Positions 26,798-36,032 of a stretch of 64,000 nt of DNA are shown piece after piece. The notes under the pieces were generated by a model, which saw only the letters and a program-made list of their open reading frames with translations, was not told the DNA's origin and searched no databases. A program made the translations under genes and the position numbers. The stretch is from Centipeda infelix ATCC 43532 (GTDB lineage: Bacteria; Bacillota; Negativicutes; Selenomonadales; Selenomonadaceae). How positions within the stretch are numbered: the first letter of the stretch is position 1; each line of letters begins with the position of its first letter. The stretch covers positions 425,274-489,273 of the forward strand of contig NZ_JH376800.1 of the NCBI RefSeq assembly GCF_000234095.1. The letters are read 5' to 3'.

Positions 26798-27931
26798 ATG
26801 ATGAATCGATATAAAATGTTCTTTATCATGGTCGCCAATTCCCTCCTGCGCCGGCGTGCACGCATGGCAATCGCTCTGCTCGCCGTCGCCATTGGGGCGA
26901 CGATCATCTCGGGCATGATTACGGTCTACAAGGAAGTCCCCGAACAGATGGGACGCGCATTCCGCGCCTACGGTGCGAACCTCCTCATTCTGCCGGGGAC
27001 GGACAAAGGAGCGATTCAGGAGGATTCGATTGCCGCCGTGCGTAAGTCCCTCTCGGGCTATGAGATCGTCGGCATCACACCGTTCCTTTACGATACGCTT
27101 CTCATCAACCATCAGACGGTGATGGCGGGTGGTACGGATTTTTCCGTCCTGCAGGAGGTCAGTCCGTATTGGCAGATTCGCGGTGACTGGCCGACGGCAG
27201 GGGAGAAGGAGATCCTGCTCGGTGCGGAGTTTGCGGCAAAGCTGCGTGTGAACCCCGGTGATACGATTACCGTTTCGGGCGGCGAGGGCACGATCGTGAG
27301 CGATTACCGCGTGTCCGGCATTGTCCGTACGGGCGGAAACGAGGAGAATTTTGTCTTTGTCTCCTTGCCCGATATGCAGAGCATGAAGGAACGCCCCGGT
27401 GAGCTGAGCCTTGCGCAGGTCTCGGTCGTTGCGGGGCAGGATGAACTGACGCGTGCGGAGGAGAAGATCCGTGCGGACGTGCCCGGTGTTGAGCCGCAGC
27501 TGGTCAAGCAGATTGCCCAGTCCGAGGGCACGGTGCTTGGGAAACTTCAAGCGCTCGTGCTCATCGTCACCGTCGTTGTCCTCGTCTTGACGCTGATCTG
27601 CGTCTCGACAACAATGATGGCGATTGTGACGGAGCGTCGCCGCGAGATCGGTCTGAAGAAGGCACTCGGTGCGGATAACCGTCACATTGTCATGGAGTTC
27701 TTCGGCGAGGGGTGCCTCCTCGGTGCGCTCGGCGGCGTGCTCGGCTCGGGCTTTGGCTATCTCTTTGCCCAGAGTGTCAGCGTCAACGTCTTCGGACGCG
27801 GCATCGAGTTCTCGGCGACCATCGTCGTTGTTGCACTCGTCATGTCTGTCTTTGTCACGGGGCTTGCATCGCTCCTGCCCGTGCGCATTGCGACGAATGT
27901 AGATCCCGCGATTATCCTGCGCGGCGAATGA
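26798..27931 (+). CDS. FtsX/MacB-type ABC transporter permease (2)
   Basis: A second FtsX-type permease, 377 residues, with the same four-helix layout: helix 1 at about 20-40, an extracytoplasmic domain to about 240, and three C-terminal helices. It shares with its neighbour the closing ERRREIGLKKALGA coupling segment and the QIAQSEG...GK run before helix 2, pointing to an old duplication. The two likely form a heterodimer with the ATPase encoded next. It corresponds to Cj1662 in order. Confidence 0.9.
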   Translation: MMNRYKMFFIMVANSLLRRRARMAIALLAVAIGATIISGMITVYKEVPEQMGRAFRAYGANLLILPGTDKGAIQEDSIAAVRKSLSGYEIVGITPFLYDTLLINHQTVMAGGTDFSVLQEVSPYWQIRGDWPTAGEKEILLGAEFAAKLRVNPGDTITVSGGEGTIVSDYRVSGIVRTGGNEENFVFVSLPDMQSMKERPGELSLAQVSVVAGQDELTRAEEKIRADVPGVEPQLVKQIAQSEGTVLGKLQALVLIVTVVVLVLTLICVSTTMMAIVTERRREIGLKKALGADNRHIVMEFFGEGCLLGALGGVLGSGFGYLFAQSVSVNVFGRGIEFSATIVVVALVMSVFVTGLASLLPVRIATNVDPAIILRGE

Positions 27932-27944
27932 GGAGGAATAACGC

Positions 27945-28604
27945 ATGAGTTTGCTTGAACTGCGGCACGTTTCCAAGGCGTACAATGAAAAGGTACTCGC
28001 TCTGGACGATGTCAATCTGAAGGTTGAAAAAGGCGAATGGCTTGCGGTCATGGGCCCCTCCGGCTCGGGCAAGTCGACGCTCATGAACATCATCGGCTGT
28101 ATGGACAGTGCGACGAGCGGCGAGGTCATCCTCGACGGCGAGGTGCTGACGGATGCGACTCCCGAGGAGCTGACGCGCTATCGCCGCGACAAGATCGGCA
28201 TCGTCTTTCAGCAGTTCCACATGATCCCGTACCTCACGGCGGTCGAGAACATCATGGTCGCGCAGTACTACCACAGTATGCCCGACCGTGACGAGGCAAT
28301 GGCGGCACTTGAGCGCGTCGGACTCGCCGACCGCGCGAGCCATCTGCCGAGTCAGCTCTCGGGCGGTGAGCAGCAGCGCGTCTGCATCGCGCGTGCCCTC
28401 ATCAACTATCCCGTCCTCATCCTTGCAGATGAGCCGACGGGCAACCTCGACGAGCAGAACCAGAAGCTTGTCATGAAGATCTTCCATGAGCTGCACGATG
28501 AGGGGCATACGATCCTGACTGTTACCCACTCCGCCGAGGTCGGCGATGAGGCGCAGCGCTGCGTCATCATCGAACATGGTCATATGCGTGAAAGGACGGC
28601 GTGA
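27945..28604 (+). CDS. ABC transporter ATPase, LolD/MacB type
   Basis: The 219-residue ATPase has Walker A GPSGSGKST near 37-45, Q-loop VFQQFHM, signature LSGGEQQR near 138-145 and Walker B LILADEPTG near 158-166, with the H-loop histidine in VTHS. It belongs to the LolD/MacB/FtsE branch that serves FtsX-type permeases, here the two encoded just upstream. AGGAGG lies 13-15 bp before the ATG. Its stop overlaps or abuts the lipoprotein gene. Confidence 0.95.
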   Translation: MSLLELRHVSKAYNEKVLALDDVNLKVEKGEWLAVMGPSGSGKSTLMNIIGCMDSATSGEVILDGEVLTDATPEELTRYRRDKIGIVFQQFHMIPYLTAVENIMVAQYYHSMPDRDEAMAALERVGLADRASHLPSQLSGGEQQRVCIARALINYPVLILADEPTGNLDEQNQKLVMKIFHELHDEGHTILTVTHSAEVGDEAQRCVIIEHGHMRERTA

Positions 28605-28606
28605 CG

Positions 28607-29077
28607 ATGAAGAAAAGCGTATTGGGGCTTGCTGTACTTCTCTCGATCGGGGTTATGATCACAGGCTGCGGCGATGAGAAAAAGGAAGCACCGAAAAACG
28701 ATGCGAAGCCTGCCGCACAGACGGTGTCACTCGATATGACAGGGGTCAAGGATGGTACGTTTGCGGGGGATAGTTCCAAGCACGAACAGCTTGGTCACTC
28801 GCATGTTGAATTGACGATCGCAAACGGTGCGATCACGAAGGTCGTTCATACGGGCTTTGACAAGGACGGCAAGGTAAAAGACGAGAATTACGGCGCGGAT
28901 AAGCCCGAAGGTGTGCGCAAGAAAGCGCAGAACGCCTACAAGGCAATCGGCTCGTACGCAAGCCAGCTGGAGAGCAAGAAGGATCTCGCGAAGGTCGATG
29001 CCATCGCGGGCGCAACCGTCAGCTATGACCAGTTTAACGAGGCGGTCGCAAAGGCGGTCGAAGCGGCGAAGAAGTAA
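28607..29077 (+). CDS. FMN-binding-domain lipoprotein, probably flavinylated
   Basis: A 156-residue lipoprotein: the signal ends in MITGC with the lipidated Cys at 21, then a short Lys/Glu/Pro linker and an FMN-binding domain (from about 40). The DAIAGATVS motif near the C-terminus resembles the D-x2-(S/T/A)-G-A-T site where ApbE links FMN to threonine. In the Campylobacter system thioredoxin-like genes stand at this point of the operon, so a flavin carrier here would be an alternative electron donor; this is inference. No apbE is in the window. ATG 28607 is preferred over GTG 28601. Confidence 0.85.
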   Translation: MKKSVLGLAVLLSIGVMITGCGDEKKEAPKNDAKPAAQTVSLDMTGVKDGTFAGDSSKHEQLGHSHVELTIANGAITKVVHTGFDKDGKVKDENYGADKPEGVRKKAQNAYKAIGSYASQLESKKDLAKVDAIAGATVSYDQFNEAVAKAVEAAKK

Positions 29078-29096
29078 ATCGTATACAGATAAAATG

Positions 29097-29132
29097 GAAG
29101 TCGTTATACATCTTGTATGGCGGCTTCTTTTT
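29097..29132 (+). terminator. Terminator of the iron-uptake operon
   Basis: A fully paired 14-bp stem (three G-U pairs), 29097-29110 with 29114-29127, and a 3-nt loop is followed by TTTTT. Confidence 0.8.
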
Positions 29133-29137
29133 GTCTG

Positions 29138-29146
29138 TGGTACAAT
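29138..29146 (+). promoter_or_regulatory. Possible extended -10 promoter of pepD
   Basis: TGG-TACAAT fits an extended -10 element, just after the iron-operon terminator; no good -35 is seen. Confidence 0.35.
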
Positions 29147-29178
29147 AGGGAAGACAGTTAGAGTCAGGAGGTAATCAT

Positions 29179-30633
29179 ATGATAGACGATGCAAAATTAT
29201 TGGAGACGGTCATTTCAGAATTTGAGACACTGACGCACATTCCGCGTCCGTCGGGACATGAGAAAGCCGTCAGCGATTATCTGAAGAAACGATTTGAAGA
29301 GATCGGCTGCACGGTGACGCAGGACGAGGCGCTGAACATCATTGCGGAACTCCCCGCGACGAAGGGCTGCGAGGCTGCGCCGCGCACGATCCTGCAGGGG
29401 CACATGGACATGGTCTGCGTCGCGAAGCCGGGCGTAATCTACGATCCGCTCAAAGATCCAATCAAGCTCGTCCGCACGGAGGAGTCTCTGACGGCAGACG
29501 GTACGAGCCTCGGCGGTGACGACGGCATCGGCGTTGCGGAGATTTTGACCGCGATGCAGCATACGGAGGAACACGGACCGCTGCGCGCCATTGTTACGGT
29601 CGATGAGGAGCAGGGGATGTCGGGAGCGCGGCATCTCGCTGCGGATCATCTGAAGGAGGCGCGTTTCCTCATCAACTGCGACTCTGAGGACTACCATATC
29701 ATGACAGTCGGCAGTGCGGGCAGTGTCAACCTTGACTTCTCGAGTATACTCTCGCGCAGGGAGTCGGAGCTGCCCGCCTATCGCATTGCGGTGGAGGGCT
29801 TGCTTGGCGGGCATTCGGGGGAGCGCATTGGCGATGGGCGCGGCAATGCGATTCGCATACTTGCCCTTGCACTGCAGGCACTTGAGGCACATGGTAAAAT
29901 TGAGATTGTCACGTTCACGGGCGGTACGGCACGCAACGCCATCCCTCCGACGGCAGAGGCGGTCATTCGGACAGGCATTAACGAGCGTGAGATTGTCAAC
30001 GTACTGGTCGCGGAGGAGAAGCGTTTTCATGCGCTCTATGGCACGGCCGATCCCGCAATGAAGTTTGCATTTACTACGGTGGAGAATGCAGGGCGCGTCA
30101 TCGGCGAAGCAGAGAAGCGTGACCTCATCGACCTGCTTACACTCCTGCGTACGGGCGTGCATGATATGTCGCGTCTCCACGTGGGTAAGGTGGAGACCTC
30201 GGCGAACCTCGGCGTTCTCCACATGGACGAAAATGATGTGCGCGTTCAGTATTTCCCGCGCTCCTCGGTGAATGAGCGTCTGGATGAAATCGTCGTGATG
30301 GGGCGGACAATGGCGGAGCGCATGAACTTCAACCTCACCCTTGGGGCGCAGTCGCCGGCATGGCGCGAGCGCGAGAACAGCAGGCTTGCGCAGATCATGG
30401 GCGAAGTGTATGCCGCGCAGAACGGCGGTGCGCAGATGACGGTCGAGAGTATTCATGCAGGACTTGAGACCAGCTGGCACGCAGCGAAGAATCCGGAGCT
30501 GGACATGGTGTCCATCGGTGTGACGACGACGGGCATCCATACGCCTGACGAGCGCGTCGATGTTACGACGATTGTTCCGGAGGCGAAGCTGATGATGGAG
30601 ACGCTGCGCCGCATTGCACAGGAGAAAGCATGA
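29179..30633 (+). CDS. pepD: Aminoacyl-histidine dipeptidase (PepD, M20 family)
   Basis: A 484-residue zinc dipeptidase acting on Xaa-His (carnosine-like) and other dipeptides. M20 metal-site segments are clear: LQGHMDMV near 73-80, GGDDGIGVA near 112-120, and the catalytic DEEQGMSG near 144-151. HAGLETSW near the C-terminus holds a further metal histidine. The length matches cytosolic nonspecific dipeptidases. AGGAGG precedes the ATG. It is transcriptionally separated from the iron operon and followed by a 313-bp intergenic region. Confidence 0.95.
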   Translation: MIDDAKLLETVISEFETLTHIPRPSGHEKAVSDYLKKRFEEIGCTVTQDEALNIIAELPATKGCEAAPRTILQGHMDMVCVAKPGVIYDPLKDPIKLVRTEESLTADGTSLGGDDGIGVAEILTAMQHTEEHGPLRAIVTVDEEQGMSGARHLAADHLKEARFLINCDSEDYHIMTVGSAGSVNLDFSSILSRRESELPAYRIAVEGLLGGHSGERIGDGRGNAIRILALALQALEAHGKIEIVTFTGGTARNAIPPTAEAVIRTGINEREIVNVLVAEEKRFHALYGTADPAMKFAFTTVENAGRVIGEAEKRDLIDLLTLLRTGVHDMSRLHVGKVETSANLGVLHMDENDVRVQYFPRSSVNERLDEIVVMGRTMAERMNFNLTLGAQSPAWRERENSRLAQIMGEVYAAQNGGAQMTVESIHAGLETSWHAAKNPELDMVSIGVTTTGIHTPDERVDVTTIVPEAKLMMETLRRIAQEKA

Positions 30634-30707
30634 GTGTGGTGCTGCAAAATTTCAACAGTAACATTCTCAATTAGTTTTTCATCTCTATAGAAAAAACGTG
30701 TCATGTG

Positions 30708-30716
30708 TGCTATACT
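30708..30716 (+). promoter_or_regulatory. Possible extended -10 promoter of fur
   Basis: TGC-TATACT forms an extended -10 element; the -35 region is weak. The expected transcription start lies about 35 bp before the MITE-like copy B. Confidence 0.4.
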
Positions 30717-30757
30717 ATTCTCATTGATTGTGATTATATATTGGAGAGTTATCATAG

Positions 30758-30918
30758 GGAATCGCTGATAAAATGAAGTCCGTTAGATTGGCGTAGATTT
30801 TTCGTCCGAACAAGGAGGCAAAACGGACGCATAGCAGGGGCTATGTGGAGGATTTGCCGACACAGTGCGGGCAAAAAAGATGCGCTAAGATGACGGGGCT
30901 GAATTTATCAGTGCTTCC
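30758..30918 (+). repeat. MITE-like element, copy B (161 bp), upstream of fur
   Basis: It has the same ends as copies A and C: GGAATCGCTGATAAA at the left and TTTATCAGTGCTTCC at the right. It is in the same orientation as copy C and inverted to copy A. No target duplication is visible (ATAG on the left, CAGC on the right). It fills half of the pepD-fur gap and ends 27 bp before the fur start codon. Confidence 0.85.
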
Positions 30919-30945
30919 CAGCAATAACACATGGAGGGGAATAGT

Positions 30946-31428
30946 ATGGCAGATACCTATACGATGGAAGATCTAAAGAAGCGCCTGCAGGCAACGCAGC
31001 GCAAGATGACACCGCAGCGTCAAATCGTCCTGCAGGTGATCCTCGATCATCCGAGCGAGCATCTGAGCGCGGAGAAGATCTACGACATCCTGCGCGGCAC
31101 GGAGTCGGAGATCGGGCTTGCGACGGTCTATCGCAGCCTTGAGATCCTCGTATCACTCGGCATCCTGCAGAAGATCGAATTCGGAAAGGAATTCGACAAG
31201 CGCAACAAGGGCTCGTACTCTTATGAGCTGAACCCGATTGATCCGAACCAGCACTTCCATCATCATCTGATCTGTACGGAGTGTAAGGAGATCTCGGAGT
31301 TCGAGGAGGATATGCTCGATCATCTGGAGGAGGATATCTTCAAGAAGACGGGCTTCAAGGTCGAGAACCATCAGGCGAAGTTTTTTGGCATCTGCAAAAA
31401 CTGTCAGGAGAAGCAGAAAAAGTCGTGA
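30946..31428 (+). CDS. fur: Fur-family ferric uptake regulator
   Basis: A 160-residue metal-dependent repressor. A winged-helix DNA-binding domain is at about 10-90 (KMTPQRQIVLQVI, then GLATVYRSLEIL), and the dimerisation/metal domain has the histidine cluster HFHHHLIC and two CxxC pairs, CTEC and CKNC, for structural zinc. True Fur and the relatives PerR or Zur cannot be separated with certainty, but proximity to hemZ and the iron operon favours Fur. ATG 30946 follows GGAGGGGA. Its stop overlaps the hemZ start. Confidence 0.92.
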   Translation: MADTYTMEDLKKRLQATQRKMTPQRQIVLQVILDHPSEHLSAEKIYDILRGTESEIGLATVYRSLEILVSLGILQKIEFGKEFDKRNKGSYSYELNPIDPNQHFHHHLICTECKEISEFEEDMLDHLEEDIFKKTGFKVENHQAKFFGICKNCQEKQKKS

Positions 31429-32930
31429 AGATTCGGTCTCTTACGATCAACAGCAGAGCCGAGGTCATAGTCAAAATTGTCCGCGAGGTATTGACGCTCT
31501 TCAAGGTGGAGATCGTCGGGCGGACTGGGGAGGCGGATTACGTCCAGCTGTCGGTGGTGAACCGGCAGTCGGGCTGTGAGCCGCCTTCTGTTATGACCGA
31601 GGTCTTTCTTTTTGCGCATGATGGCGCGTGCGAAAAATTTCATTTTGTTTCGGATGGCAAGGCGGATGAAGTGCCGCGTGCCGCTGTTCATCGTGCCATC
31701 AAGCGGAATGTCTACGCATTCTTCCGCACACGCTTCGCTGTGCCGCCTGCGCCGTGGGGCATCCTCCACGGGGTGCGTCCGACGAAGATTGTGCATCGTT
31801 GGCTGCGCGGCGGCATGAGCCCCGAGGAAATTGTTGCGCGTCTCGGTGAGGACTACGATTGCAGTGCGGGTAAGGCACGGCTCATCACGGATGTTGCCGT
31901 GCGTCAGCTGCCGTTTCTCGCGCAGGGGAATGCGCGAACTGTGAGCATCTACGTCGGCATTCCATTCTGTCTCTCGCGCTGCCTCTACTGCTCCTTTCCG
32001 TCGAATTTGCTTCCCTCGGAGAAGAAGCTCCGCGCCTTTATGGATGTGCTCGCACGCGACCTCGATGCGGCGGCAGAGGATGTGCGTGCTTTGGGACTTA
32101 CGGTGCAGAGCATTTACATCGGCGGAGGAACGCCGACCAGTCTTCCAAATGATTTTTTTGCCGAAATGCTCAAAATGGTATATAATGCGTTTTATGGATC
32201 GCATATCGCGGAGTTCACGGTGGAGGCAGGGCGTCCCGACAGCATGAGTGCAGAGAAGATTGCTGCGATGAAAGAGCACGCGGTAACGCGTGTGAGCGTC
32301 AATCCGCAGTCGATGCAGGAGGTGACGCTGGAACGCATCGGCCGCCACCACAGCCCCGAAGACATTGTGCGTATGGTGCATGAGATTCGCGCGGCAATGA
32401 ACGTGCACATCAATATGGATGTGATCCTCGGGCTGCCGGGAGAAACAGCAGCGGATGTGGAGCGGACGATGGCGGCAGTGACGGTACTTGCGCCCGACGA
32501 TATCACGCTCCATGCACTTGCCCTCAAGCGCGGCTCGAATCTCCGGCTGAAAATGGAGACGGAGCACGTCGAGCTGCCGTCCGATGCGGAGACGAGGCGC
32601 ATGAGTGAAGCCGCTGTACGCGCGGTGGAGGAGGTGGGCTATCGTCCGTACTATCTCTATCGGCAGGGCTATATGAGCGGCGATCTTGAGAACGTCGGCT
32701 ATGCCCGCGCAGGTGCCGAGAGCATCTACAACATTCAGATCATGGAGGAGCACCAGACGATCATCGGTATCGGCGGTGCCGCCACGACGAAGGTGCTCGG
32801 TATTCGCAGCGGACGGATGCGCTCTGTATTCAACGCAAAAGACCTTGTGACCTATCTGCGCGATATTGACATCTACATTGAAAAACGCCGTGCGCTTCTG
32901 CGCGCGGAATACGAGGAGGAAACACCCTGA
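31425..32930 (+). CDS. hemZ: HemZ-type radical SAM coproporphyrinogen III dehydrogenase
   Basis: A 501-residue oxygen-independent haem-pathway enzyme of the HemZ branch. The N-terminal ~165-residue domain is particular to HemZ; the radical SAM cluster cysteines are Cys182, Cys186 and Cys189 (CLSRCLYC). GGGTPTSLP near 226-234 binds SAM, and a HemN-like C-terminal part follows. Some HemZ-like proteins have uncertain activity. The GTG start overlaps the fur stop (GTGA), so Fur and a haem gene are translated together; the ATG of hisS overlaps its own stop. Confidence 0.92.
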   Translation: MKIRSLTINSRAEVIVKIVREVLTLFKVEIVGRTGEADYVQLSVVNRQSGCEPPSVMTEVFLFAHDGACEKFHFVSDGKADEVPRAAVHRAIKRNVYAFFRTRFAVPPAPWGILHGVRPTKIVHRWLRGGMSPEEIVARLGEDYDCSAGKARLITDVAVRQLPFLAQGNARTVSIYVGIPFCLSRCLYCSFPSNLLPSEKKLRAFMDVLARDLDAAAEDVRALGLTVQSIYIGGGTPTSLPNDFFAEMLKMVYNAFYGSHIAEFTVEAGRPDSMSAEKIAAMKEHAVTRVSVNPQSMQEVTLERIGRHHSPEDIVRMVHEIRAAMNVHINMDVILGLPGETAADVERTMAAVTVLAPDDITLHALALKRGSNLRLKMETEHVELPSDAETRRMSEAAVRAVEEVGYRPYYLYRQGYMSGDLENVGYARAGAESIYNIQIMEEHQTIIGIGGAATTKVLGIRSGRMRSVFNAKDLVTYLRDIDIYIEKRRALLRAEYEEETP

Positions 32931-34195
32931 TGCTGACGAATGCGCCACGGGGGACAAAGGATATACTGCCCGATGCGGTGGGGGCGTGGACATACATGGA
33001 GAATGTCATCCGCGAGCTCTGTGCCCGCTATGGCTATTATGAGATCCGCACGCCGGTCTTCGAGCACACGGAGCTCTTCCAGCGCGGAATCGGCGACGGT
33101 ACGGATGTCGTGGACAAGGAGATGTATACCTTTACCGACCGTGGGGAGCGCAGTCTGACGCTGCGCCCGGAGAATACGGCATCCGCCGTGCGTGCCTACC
33201 TGCAGAACAAGCTCTATGCGGATGGTGGGCTGCAAAAGCTCTTCTACATCGGCTCGATGTTCCGCTATGACCGCCCGCAGGCGGGACGTATGCGCGAGTT
33301 CCACCAGTTCGGTGTGGAGGCAATCGGCGGGGAGAGCCCTGCCGTGGATGCCGAGGCAATTCTCCTCGCGTACGACTTCCTCACGACACTCGGGCTGCAG
33401 GGGCTGACGCTCAAGCTGAACTCGGTCGGCTGCCCGAACTGCCGCCCCGTCTATCGGGAGCGTCTGCAGGCGTATTTCAAGGAGCATCTGGCATCGCTCT
33501 GCGATGATTGTCAAAGTCGCTATACCGTGAGACCAATGCGGATTCTCGACTGCAAGGCGGACGCGGAGAAGCCGTTTATGGCAGGTGCGCCTGCGATTAC
33601 GGACTGCCTCTGTGAGGAATGCTCCTCGCATTTTGAGGCAGTGCAGAATCATTTGCGGGCGGCTGGCGTATCCTATGAACTCGATTCGCGTCTCGTGCGC
33701 GGGCTCGACTACTACACGCGGACGGCATTCGAGATCGCCTATCCGCCGCTCGGTGCACAGAGTGCCGTTGCGGGTGGTGGACGCTATGATGGTCTTGTCG
33801 AGGAGCTCGGCGGGAATCCGACCCCTGCGGTCGGGTTTGCGGCAGGGCTTGAGCGCGTTCTGCTCGCGCTCGGACAGCAGAATCTCCTGCCCGAGCGTCC
33901 CCCTGCGGCAGATGTCTTTCTCATCGCACTTGGGGAGGCTGCGGCAGCGGCTGCGTTTCCGCTGCTGCACGAACTGCGGCAGGGCGGTGTGCGTGCGCTG
34001 ATGGACTATGCGGGGCGCAGCATGAAGGCACAGATGAAACAGGCGAACAAGTCCAGTGCGCGCTATGCCGTCATTCTCGGCGAGGACGAGCTTGCAAGGC
34101 ATGAGGCAGTCGTGCGAAACATGGCTGAGAGTACGCAGGAGACATATTCTCTTGACGATATGGTAAAACGATTGATTTCTGAGGTGAAGGGCTGA
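32930..34195 (+). CDS. hisS: Histidyl-tRNA synthetase
   Basis: A class II synthetase of 421 residues. Motif 2 region (FYIGSMFRYDRPQAGRMREF) is near 105-124, the HisA box LVRGLDYYTRTAFEI is near 257-271, motif 3 with GGGRYDGL and GFAAGLER follows, and a C-terminal anticodon-binding domain completes it. Length is normal. The ATG overlaps the hemZ stop and aspS starts 1 bp after its end, so hisS-aspS form the usual pair. Confidence 0.97.
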   Translation: MLTNAPRGTKDILPDAVGAWTYMENVIRELCARYGYYEIRTPVFEHTELFQRGIGDGTDVVDKEMYTFTDRGERSLTLRPENTASAVRAYLQNKLYADGGLQKLFYIGSMFRYDRPQAGRMREFHQFGVEAIGGESPAVDAEAILLAYDFLTTLGLQGLTLKLNSVGCPNCRPVYRERLQAYFKEHLASLCDDCQSRYTVRPMRILDCKADAEKPFMAGAPAITDCLCEECSSHFEAVQNHLRAAGVSYELDSRLVRGLDYYTRTAFEIAYPPLGAQSAVAGGGRYDGLVEELGGNPTPAVGFAAGLERVLLALGQQNLLPERPPAADVFLIALGEAAAAAAFPLLHELRQGGVRALMDYAGRSMKAQMKQANKSSARYAVILGEDELARHEAVVRNMAESTQETYSLDDMVKRLISEVKG

Positions 34196-34196
34196 G

Positions 34197-36005
34197 ATGG
34201 AAACGATGCAGGGACTTAAACGGACACATGATTGCGGCATGCTCCGTAAGGAGCAGGTCGGCGGGGAGGTAACGCTGTGCGGCTGGGTATCGCGCCGCCG
34301 CGACCACGGCGGACTGATCTTTGTCGATATGCGCGATCGCTCGGGATTTGTGCAGATTGTCTTTGACGAGGCGGCGATGGCAGCGGGGACATTCCACGAG
34401 GCAGAGACGCTGCGCTCGGAGTTCGTCATCTGTGTGCGCGGCACGGTGCGTGCCCGCAGCGCGGAGACGGTGAACCCGAACATGGAGACGGGTGAGGTTG
34501 AGGTCGTCGTCAATGAGCTGCAGATTCTGAACAAGGCGAAGACACCGCCGTTCTACATTCAGGACGGCATCGACGTGGATGAGATGATCCGTCTGCGCTA
34601 TCGCTATCTCGACCTGCGCCGCCCCGAGATGCAGGCGAATATCATGCTGCGCCACCGCGTGACGAAGATCATGCGCGATTTCTTCGATCGGAACGGCTTC
34701 CTTGAGATCGAGACCCCCATGCTCTGTAAGAGCACGCCCGAGGGCGCACGCGACTTCCTCGTGCCGAGCCGCCTCAATGCGGGCGAGTTCTACGCACTGC
34801 CGCAGTCGCCGCAGATCTTCAAGCAGCTCCTCATGGTCTCGGGCTTCGAGAAGTACTTCCAGATTGTACGCTGTTTCCGCGACGAGGATCTGCGTGCCGA
34901 TCGTCAGCCCGAGTTTACGCAGCTCGATATTGAGATGTCCTTTATGGATCAGGACTCCATCCTCACGCTGATGGAGGAAATGGTGAAGGAACTCTTCGAC
35001 AAGAGCATGGGCATCAAGGTCGAAACGCCGTTCCGCCGCATGGGCTGGGACGAGGCGATGGAGCGTTTCGGCTCGGACAAGCCCGATCTGCGCTTTGGCA
35101 TGGAACTGCAGGACATCACGGACTACGTCGGCGGCTCGGAGTTCAAGGTCTTCAACGCCGTCATGGAGGCGGGCGGACGCGTCAAGGTCATCAATGTCGA
35201 GGGCTATGCGAACATCCCGCGCCGTGAGCTCGACGAGCTCGTCCTGTATGTGCAGAACTACGGTGCGAAGGGGCTCGCGTGGATTCAGTACACGGAGGAG
35301 GGCGTAAAGTCGCCCTTCAAGAAGTTCTATTCGGATGAGACGTTCGAGACGATCAAGAATGCCGTCGGCGCAAAGACGGGCGACCTCCTGCTCGTTGTCG
35401 CCGACCAGCCCGCCGTCGTGGCACAGGCACTCGGCGAACTGCGCCTTGAGATGGGCCGCCGTCGCAATCTGATGAATCCCGACGAACTGTCTTTCCTCTG
35501 GGTTGTGGACTTCCCGATGTTTGAGTACAGTGCGGAGGAGAAGCGTTACAAGGCGATGCACCATCCGTTCACCGCACCGCGTGACGAGGACATTTCGCTG
35601 CTTGCAACCGATCCCGGGCGTGTCAAGGCGAATGCCTATGACATGGTGCTGAACGGGGTCGAGATCGGCGGCGGCAGCCTGCGTATCTATCGCAGTGATC
35701 TGCAGGAGCAGGTCTTTGAGACGCTCGGATTTGCACCGGAGGAGGCGCGTGAGCGTTTCGGCTTTATGATGAATGCGTTCGAGTACGGCACGCCGCCGCA
35801 TGGCGGTCTTGCGTTCGGTCTGGATCGGCTCGTCATGATTATGGCAAAGCGCCGCAGCATCCGCGACGTCATTCCGTTCCCGAAGACGCAGAGTGCGTCG
35901 GACGTCATGTGCGAGGCACCTTCGCCGGTCGACGAGAAGCAGCTGCGTGAGCTCTATATCCGTACGGCTGTGCCGAAGAAAAAGGCGGAGAATCCTGCAC
36001 AGTAA
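34197..36005 (+). CDS. aspS: Aspartyl-tRNA synthetase (bacterial type)
   Basis: A class IIb synthetase of 602 residues: N-terminal OB-fold anticodon domain (CGWVSRRRDHGGLIFVDMRD near 22-41), catalytic core with motif 2 (YFQIVRCFRDEDLR), the bacterial GAD insertion domain, and motif 3 (GLAFGLDRLVMI near 536-547). Whether it also charges tRNA(Asn) cannot be read directly. It is the second member of the hisS-aspS pair. Confidence 0.97.
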   Translation: METMQGLKRTHDCGMLRKEQVGGEVTLCGWVSRRRDHGGLIFVDMRDRSGFVQIVFDEAAMAAGTFHEAETLRSEFVICVRGTVRARSAETVNPNMETGEVEVVVNELQILNKAKTPPFYIQDGIDVDEMIRLRYRYLDLRRPEMQANIMLRHRVTKIMRDFFDRNGFLEIETPMLCKSTPEGARDFLVPSRLNAGEFYALPQSPQIFKQLLMVSGFEKYFQIVRCFRDEDLRADRQPEFTQLDIEMSFMDQDSILTLMEEMVKELFDKSMGIKVETPFRRMGWDEAMERFGSDKPDLRFGMELQDITDYVGGSEFKVFNAVMEAGGRVKVINVEGYANIPRRELDELVLYVQNYGAKGLAWIQYTEEGVKSPFKKFYSDETFETIKNAVGAKTGDLLLVVADQPAVVAQALGELRLEMGRRRNLMNPDELSFLWVVDFPMFEYSAEEKRYKAMHHPFTAPRDEDISLLATDPGRVKANAYDMVLNGVEIGGGSLRIYRSDLQEQVFETLGFAPEEARERFGFMMNAFEYGTPPHGGLAFGLDRLVMIMAKRRSIRDVIPFPKTQSASDVMCEAPSPVDEKQLRELYIRTAVPKKKAENPAQ

Positions 36006-36032
36006 GAATTGAAAAGAGGAGGGCGTCCGTTG

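Noticed and set aside
26303-28129. 608-codon minus-strand open frame across the iron ABC genes
   Set aside because: It is the shadow of the two permeases and the ATPase; composition is His/Arg/Asp-rich and not protein-like.
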